NCBI GenBank assembly: GCA_029448655.1
Contig: JACCLO010000009.1
Span: 1,550,001 to 1,614,000 of the forward strand
Direction: 5' to 3'
Length of the DNA: 64,000 nucleotides
Source: Wolfiporia cocos
Taxonomy: Eukaryota; Basidiomycota; Agaricomycetes; Polyporales; Phaeolaceae
A program made the position numbers and the translations under genes. Shown piece after piece: positions 58,261 through 64,000 of the stretch. The notes beneath the pieces are model-generated. The model searched no databases. It was not told the DNA's origin and was given only the letters and a program-made list of their open reading frames with translations. Position 1 is the first letter of the stretch. Every line of letters starts with the position of its first letter.

Positions 58261-58345
58261 TGGCACCTCCCAGATTCGAACCAAGGACCTTAGCGCAGAT
58301 GAGAATAACAGCATCACAGCGTAATCAGCCAACTGAGCTACAGTG
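58261..58345 (-). ncRNA. tRNA-like Pol III unit in left arm, copy 2
   Basis: Minus-strand A-box-like TAGCTCAGTTGG, B-box-like GGTTCGAATCT and TTTT, transcription directed outward. Confidence 0.45.
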
Positions 58346-58644
58346 CAACTGGTGTTACCCCCATTTTAAGCAATATATAGAGTATTTTGTAAACTTCATT
58401 TTCGCAGTTTAACATCTTCCATAACACAAATACAAATGAATCTGCCTCTAAAGACCTGTGATTCCAGTATATTCAGCTTTCCCATGGTGAGTTGCTCCAG
58501 GTCAAGCATGGTAAATCAACCTACCACTATCATTGATTTCTGTATGCTTGTTGGAGCAGTTAGTTGCCTTAATGATTTGCGAAAATTGTGTGTAAAATTT
58601 GCGTTATATATATTTTAATTGGTCAATAGTACCTGTCGCCGCAA

Positions 58645-58728
58645 TGGCTCAGTTGGCTAATTATGCTGCGATGCTGTTATTCTCATCTGCGCTAAGGTCC
58701 TTGGTTCGAATCCGGGATGTACCATTTT
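58645..58728 (+). ncRNA. tRNA-like Pol III unit in right arm, copy 2
   Basis: A box TGGCTCAGTTGG (58645-58656), B box GGTTCGAATCC (58703-58713), both full consensus, and TTTT at 58725-58728. The T-arm can pair with G-U pairs; the acceptor stem cannot. Confidence 0.5.
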
Positions 58729-59049
58729 ATTGTCACAGTAGATTAATCTGCCGCAGTTAGCAGATTAATCTGCGTGCAAACCTAGCTCGCAACTGCGATT
58801 TCTTAAGCGAAGGGCAGTTGGCAGATTAAGATAATTGACTGAAGTCCCTCTCCAGCAGGGGCATACCACTACTCCACCGTGGAGTAGTGGTATGCCCCTG
58901 CTGGTTTATTCCAACACAGTGGTAGGGTGCGAGTCATATACACGTCTGGGTATGAGACCAGCGTGAGCATGCTATCTTGCATCACCGTCATTGGCTGTGG
59001 GGAAGGAGAAGCATCGCCGGCTTCCGTAAGCTGGAGGGAAGTCTCCTCG

Positions 59050-60722
59050 CACAGGACATCAAGGTGCAATACCCCAAGTGTGTTTTGACGGGTTTCTGTA
59101 AATACACCATGCAATAACCCGGCAATACCGCAGGGAAGCGATATCCTGTCAATACCTCCTCGGATATTCTTATCTAATGCATCATGTGACCACCATCACC
59201 CATATGCATATTACGCAACTTGAGACTTGCTAAGGACTTGTCCATTGACCACAGCACATCATGAGCAATACCCTGGCAGTGTATTGACAGGTTATTCGTA
59301 AATACCCTGTCAAAACACTGTCGATACCCCTGCTGGGTATTGCATGGGGTATCGATGGATTTGTCCACATACACATGCAATAATCCAGCAATACCCCTAA
59401 AGCACTCTCTGATAAGCGCTGTCCCTGGCCTGAATTGGGCTCACCGCCGCTGGGGTAGGGCACCGCTTAGGATGTCACAAACATTCAAGAAATGCTGAGA
59501 TATATTGTGCAAACATGTATATGTAGTACAAGCAGAGATAGATACACTACTGACACCATGCTAAATCATTGACCAGCTGTGGTCTGCGATCTCAGTTGTG
59601 GTCACATCCAGAGATCTACTTTGCAACTGTTGAGCATAGTAGAATTAGCACTATGATGACTCTGCAATGACTATTATATACCAGAGCAATGCCAAGCTGC
59701 AAACCAGGATTGCCCAGCATGGCGAGTAGCAAATGTATCCAGGCTGCAATCTGTACTACATAACACACAGAGTCAGTGATGACAGCTTATGATCTCAGGA
59801 CGACAGAACATACTATAAATTCGCACATATACCCAGCTACAAGTGGTCTCTGGGATAGTTTGCATGTGAGCCAATATGCAGAGTGCATATATGGAATATC
59901 ATACCATTACAAGAGTGTGAACGAATATATTGGGAGTGCACGCATCGGGTGTGGCGTACTGGTGCAATCAGTGCAAGTGCAGTCCGGTGAATGAAAGCAT
60001 GCATCAGAAGTCAGGTACGTCAGGGTCAGAAAGTGGAACAGCATGCACCTGGAATGGATAGCTCATATGTCAAGCCCTCTAGTACGTTGACCACATTAGC
60101 GTACGTTGCGGGTGCAGGTTCTGTGGGTGATCGAGCAGCGTATAGTGTAGCATCTCAGACAGTATTGAGGACATACCAAAGCAAGCAACCTGACTGATAT
60201 AAGGATGACAAGCATCCATCTGGGAGCATACATGTATTCAGAAATGAGGTATTACATAGAGAGATGCACACCGTAATGACTGTCCACTAAGGATGAGTTC
60301 AATGTTTCAATTGCACATCTACTCGGTATCATAACCCTTGCTGTGAGGTATTACTGCTTATGATATTGCAGATTTTAACCCTTACCACAGAGTCTGGAAC
60401 ATCTGACCAACTGGTGAGTGTCAAAGTCAGTAAGTGAAGCCTTACAACAGAGCTGAGAAAACATGCATATGCAGGGTGGGTAAGGGTGGCTGCAGTAAGC
60501 TTGCCTGTGTGAAGGTTGGTTGTCAATGTCAATGGACAAGTCCATGTTCAAGCAAGTCTCAAGTTGTGTTGGGTGATGGTTGTCACATGATATATTAGAT
60601 AAGAATATCCGAGGAGGTATTGACAGGATATCACTTCCCTGGGGTATTGCCGGGTTATTGCATGGTGTATTTACAGAAACCCATCAAAACACACTCGGGG
60701 TATCGCGCCTTAATGTCCTGTG
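59050..60722. mobile_element. Element with long inverted termini, about 1.67 kb
   Basis: 59050-59260 and 60515-60722 are inverted repeats with scattered changes. The outermost shared bases are CACAGGACAT, followed by GTGTGTTTTGA and TACACCATGCAATAACCC blocks. No clear target duplication and no transposase frame. Long termini would fit a Mutator-like or foldback element. Confidence 0.55.
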
Positions 60723-60740
60723 GGGACGTTGCATACGTAT

Positions 60741-60822
60741 TGTGGCGAGATGTCAACATTGTGGCGAGATGTCAACATTGTGGCGAGATGTCAACATTGT
60801 GGCAAGATGTCAACATTGTGGC
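60741..60822 (+). repeat. 19-bp minisatellite, four copies
   Basis: TGTGGCGAGATGTCAACAT is repeated head to tail four times (the last with G to A), then a partial copy. It directly abuts the right end of the long-TIR element. Confidence 0.85.
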
Positions 60823-61687
60823 TTGCTCGTGGATAATCGATAAACGCTGACGTCCGGGCGCGCCTTCAGAGCTAGAAGCTGTGGGGAGAACTGTGATAGT
60901 AAAGACTAACGTGCAGGACTGGCTACGGCAGCCGATAAGACAGCAAATATGGATGGCGACGGATATCCTTTCATCGTGGTCTTTGGTATTGTTCTGGCCA
61001 AACACTGTCCATTGCGCATGCAATGATAGTTAGCTCAGCGTCCGCTGATCCTTGAAGCTACGGTCGAACAGATCGGACGGACGTACTGATCTTGCTTTCA
61101 TCACTTCATCAAGCTGCATTCGGAGAGTACTAGTGCAAGCTTCTCAAGTTTTATCCCAGCGCGCTTGTCTGACCATGACTTCTACATTAGATCAAGCACG
61201 ACGTGATCGGCTCTCCAGTCAAACAGCTTAACGCGCTGACAGATATTCAACATGGGGTAGAAATGTCGTACATCGTGAGGATTCGCGTGCGTATAACCGA
61301 TTTCAAAAGCTCGCAAGCTGACGTATATAACCTGCAGGTCAGTGTTACCGCTAATTACCGGCCTGAGTCTGCATCGTTACCTCACAGATATGCATCGCGA
61401 CCACGGGTAGAGCGGAGGTATTGCGCCGTCTAAGATCTCAGGAGGTACAAGGAGGTTGACTCGAGAACCTGAACTTACACTTCAGCTGAGACCACGTCGG
61501 ACCCAGCTTCACGAGCCACAGCTTTACGTAATTGAGGGTGTGCAAAACAACGTAAGTCCGTTGTAGTTGTAGTTGTACCCCATATATATAGCAAGTTAAT
61601 GATGCGCATCGCAAAGCAGATAGACTAAACAGATTCACTGAGAGTCTTGAATTTGCAATCGGTGAGCCTTATGTAGACAATCTGCAA
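60823..61687. other. Gene-poor stretch
   Basis: Only short frames, no motif recognised, no repeat ends. Confidence 0.35.
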
Positions 61688-61957
61688 GTGCTGATCAGGC
61701 AAGGACAGCCAAAGCTGAAGGAACTCTCTATGTACTCTGCAAGAGACTCGAACCTGGGGTCGAAGCGACACATCCTCGTTGACTGCCCCCTGCATGCTGA
61801 TGCACGCCACCACCTGCGCGCCGCCTCCCAATCGCTGAACGTCCGCGTCCTTCTGTCCACGCCGAAGGGCCTCAACGCCATCGCGCTGTTCCTCAAGGCC
61901 ACTACGGCATTCGCGAAGTCCGCAGCCCCCCCTACCGTTGTTGTCGACCCAGGGTAA
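61688..61957 (+). pseudogene. 3' fragment of a Tad1-like LINE polyprotein
   Basis: The frame encodes KRHILVDCPLHADARHHLR, then a helix, LLSTPKGLNAIALFLKAT and AFAKS. This matches the end of non-LTR retrotransposon polyproteins (H-x-L-x-x-C-P-x(4)-R tail after RNase H). The RT is absent, so it is a 5'-truncated insertion or relic. Confidence 0.5.
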
Positions 61958-62322
61958 GTCCCGCATGGAGACCTACCTGAACTCCCTTAGATACCATCGC
62001 ATTCGCACCTCCCTACACATGGTCTACCGAACGCATAACCCTATCCGCCCCATCCCAAAAGCCCCGCCTTCCGCCCACTAATGCCGCATTTAGTCGTAGT
62101 TACTTGACGCGGGATACAAATGTACTTAAAAATAATAATAATAAAAGCGACCCACGTGATACGCACAACCGCGACGCGATGGAACGCGTGACACGTCAAT
62201 ACTACTCCACACCTTCCAGCCCAAGAATATTCCACATTGCATTGTAAGTCAATCCCATCACAAGCTATAGAGCGTCTAATACAATGGGCTTGGTCGACGA
62301 AGCAGCCAGACACTAGCATAAC
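61958..62322. promoter_or_regulatory. Upstream region of the LYC1-like gene
   Basis: Contains a short AATAAT run near 62130. No TATA box is obvious. Presumed promoter. Confidence 0.3.
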
Positions 62323-63665
62323 ATGGCTTCATTCTCACTGGCGGATCTTTCGTTATTCCCAGCAACGCCCGAACAGACCTATGAATCTCGCAAGCGGACA
62401 GCTGTACAGTGGGCCAAAGGGTTGAGTCTGGCACACTATATCCAGCGAGATGTGATAATGGAGTCGCTTGAACATGCGACCGATAACAAGTTCACGACAT
62501 GGTCCGTACAACCTCGTTCCGATCAAGTAGTTCATCAGCTGTAGCACTCAAACTCTATGCTCAGGGTTCTTGCGCCCCGAAATGATCCCACCACACTGGA
62601 CTTCATGTGCTCATGCGAGACGTGCGAGAATATATCTGTATCTATCGTTGCACGGGACGTTGTGCTGATATCGTTCCGACCCCTAGCTTCCGCCGCAAAG
62701 CACTCATCGCGAGATCGTCTGCCGTAACAGAGGCTTCAGCATACGGTATAGCATCCGTGTTTACCCCCGAGGAGAAAAGACGGCGCGGCTACGCACAGCA
62801 CATGATGCGTCTCCTCCACTGGATTCTCGCTCCTCGGTCTTCCATGCCTGACAAATTTCCTGCCGCATGGGGCGGGCCACCCAAAGCGTATGTCCACACA
62901 GGAGATGCCCGTTTCTCCGTTCTATACAGTGATGTAGGCAGTGAATTCTACCGCGCCTGCGGGCCTTCCCCTTCTCTTAGAGAAGGGTGGCTCGAGCGTG
63001 GGTCCATACAAACGGCCCTTGATACTTCAACAGCCCCGGCAACTTACGCAGAGGATCAAGTCGCCGCGAAAAGCTGGCATCTGCTATCAGAAAACGATGT
63101 AAATGCCGTATTCTCCCGCGAGGCATCGTGGGTGCGTGCGGACCTCGCACATGCGGCTACCTCCACTCCGAGAACTTTATTTTCCTTCCTCCCGGACGAC
63201 GGTGTGGGAGCATTTTTGATCAAGCGAACCATGAACTTTACCTCTGAAGGACAACCGACATGGGTTTTCGACAAGTGGGGCGTCATCCTGCTCCCACGAG
63301 AGGGAGCTGCAGTAGCAGAGGCGATCAATGGTGCACAGCCGGACGAAGTTACTTACGCAACGTGGACCCTCGACATTCTGTCTGACTCACGGTCTCTTGT
63401 TGTTACGCGTCTTAGGACTACAACGGACACGTTCAAGGGCCTCTTAGACCAGCTGATTAAGTTCGCGAGGCAACAGAACATCTCGGCAATCGATATATGG
63501 GGCTTGCCAGAAAATCTACAGCATCTCGCTGGCGAATTTGGGTGGACAACGTCACATCGATCGGAGCATCTTTCGGCATTCAAGTGGTATGGCTCTGAAA
63601 ATGCCGGCGAAGTGGACTGGTTGTTCAACGAGAAGTATGTAGTACAATTTCGGAAGTCTCCTTGA
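62323..63665 (+). CDS. LYC1-like N-acetyltransferase (GNAT fold)
   Basis: Three exons, 62323-62501, 62565-62621 and 62687-63665, total 1215 nt, 404 residues. Spliced junctions restore TTWVLAPRNDPT and CSCETFRRKAL. The N-terminal part has the GNAT core: CSCETFRR, then YGIASVFTPEEKRRRGYA, whose last residues form the acetyl-CoA phosphate-binding loop (R-x-x-GYA). HMMRLLHWIL follows. The C-terminal half is the large domain typical of fungal LYC1 proteins, ending NEKYVVQF. Yarrowia LYC1 acetylates free lysine in catabolism; most basidiomycete members are untested, so the substrate is inferred. No signal peptide. Exact splice phases and no internal stops support an intact gene. Confidence 0.85.
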
Positions 63666-64000
63666 GACGAGACGCTAATCTCCAATTAAACTGTGTAGGT
63701 TCTGCTGGTGTTAGGCTGCTAGTCAGCAGGCATTGTGCGGCAAGACAGGACTGTGAGTCTATCATCTGCCGCAACGGCACTGTTTGATTCATTTTTTGAA
63801 TGTACAACTTGGCCGTCGTATCTAGTAGCATATTGCGATTCCGTTGCAGCACTCTCCCGCATACATAGCTAGACGCATAAATTGCAACGCGACACATTAC
63901 AAATCGACCTTCCGATCGAGCCTCAAATACTGCGTATTGATGCTCATCTGTGATTATATCGCGTTGATGAGCTGAGACAGACAGCCAGTGAATTTTGGTT
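63666..64000. other. 3' flank of the LYC1-like gene
   Basis: Presumed 3' UTR and intergenic DNA. No gene seen before the window ends. Confidence 0.4.

Larger units (their letters stand above)
58136..58850. mobile_element. hAT-like inverted-repeat element with tRNA-like arms, copy 2 (715 bp)
   Basis: Flanked by TCCAGCAG at 58128-58135 and 58851-58858. Outer ends TAGAGTTTCAGTC and GACTGAAGTCCCTC as in copy 1. Its AT-rich interior and the inner halves of the arms are in the opposite order to copy 1. Less diverged B boxes than copy 1. Confidence 0.78.
58115..58918. mobile_element. 81-bp palindromic MITE split by a hAT-like element
   Basis: 58115-58135 plus 58859-58918 form arms of 39 bases with one mismatch around a 3-base loop, starting TGTGTTGGAATAA and ending TTATTCCAACACA. 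The homologous place at about 56318-56324 (inverted) lacks it, so an unoccupied site exists in the same window. The hAT-like copy 2 sits inside the left arm. Confidence 0.7.

Noticed and set aside
58645..58728. Functional tRNA gene
   Set aside because: Promoter boxes are good but the acceptor stem cannot pair and the anticodon arm is irregular. It sits in a repeated transposon arm.
60741..60822. CRISPR-like array
   Set aside because: The copies are contiguous with no spacers, in a eukaryotic genome. It is a minisatellite.

Overview
The window reads as nuclear DNA of a filamentous basidiomycete, most likely an agaricomycete. Genes have many short introns of about 45 to 90 bases. Families common in that group are present: a DUF6533 seven-helix membrane protein, a LYC1-like acetyltransferase, an APH-type kinase with long disordered inserts, an M36 fungalysin fragment, and Ty3/Gypsy chromoviruses. 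This assignment is inferred from gene content and intron style; no species can be named.

Layout. 1-10.4 kb is a gene-bearing stretch. It holds a multi-exon gene of unknown role running off the left edge, a six-exon gene with five copies of an unusual Cys4 module (1636-5489, minus), a WHPDK-motif protein (5863-6648, plus) and a C2H2 zinc-finger gene (9121-10417, plus). 10.4-17.9 kb is gene-poor, with a TA-flanked inverted-repeat element (12151-13148) and a MITE relic. 18.1-20.8 kb carries the APH-like kinase in a very GC-rich block. It is followed by a decayed tandem triplication of a unit of about 3 kb (about 20.98-28.06 kb).

28-53 kb is a transposon cluster. A 10,001-bp Gypsy chromovirus with dUTPase fused to the end of its polyprotein (29665-45725, minus) is split inside gag by a 6,055-bp non-autonomous LTR element (35835-41889). 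Both have matching 5-bp target duplications, LTR pairs of equal length, and a primer site that pairs with the predicted start of their own RNA. To the right lie a solo LTR carrying a hAT-type insertion (46075-47943), a solo TGTTACG-type LTR (48694-49235), a fungalysin pseudogene and another solo LTR (52028-53106).

53-61 kb is a patchwork of inverted-repeat elements. Two copies of a 714/715-bp hAT-like element have tRNA-derived Pol III signals in their long arms and lie with their interiors flipped relative to their outermost ends. One sits inside an 81-bp palindromic MITE. An apparently intact DUF6533 gene (54528-56051, minus) sits among them. A LINE 3' fragment and a complete LYC1-like gene (62323-63665, plus) close the window.

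No functional pathway links the host genes. The clearest functional relation is inside the retrotransposons: the autonomous element has the enzymes, while the inner element lacks them but shares the leader, the primer-site design and the purine tract, so it may be mobilised in trans.
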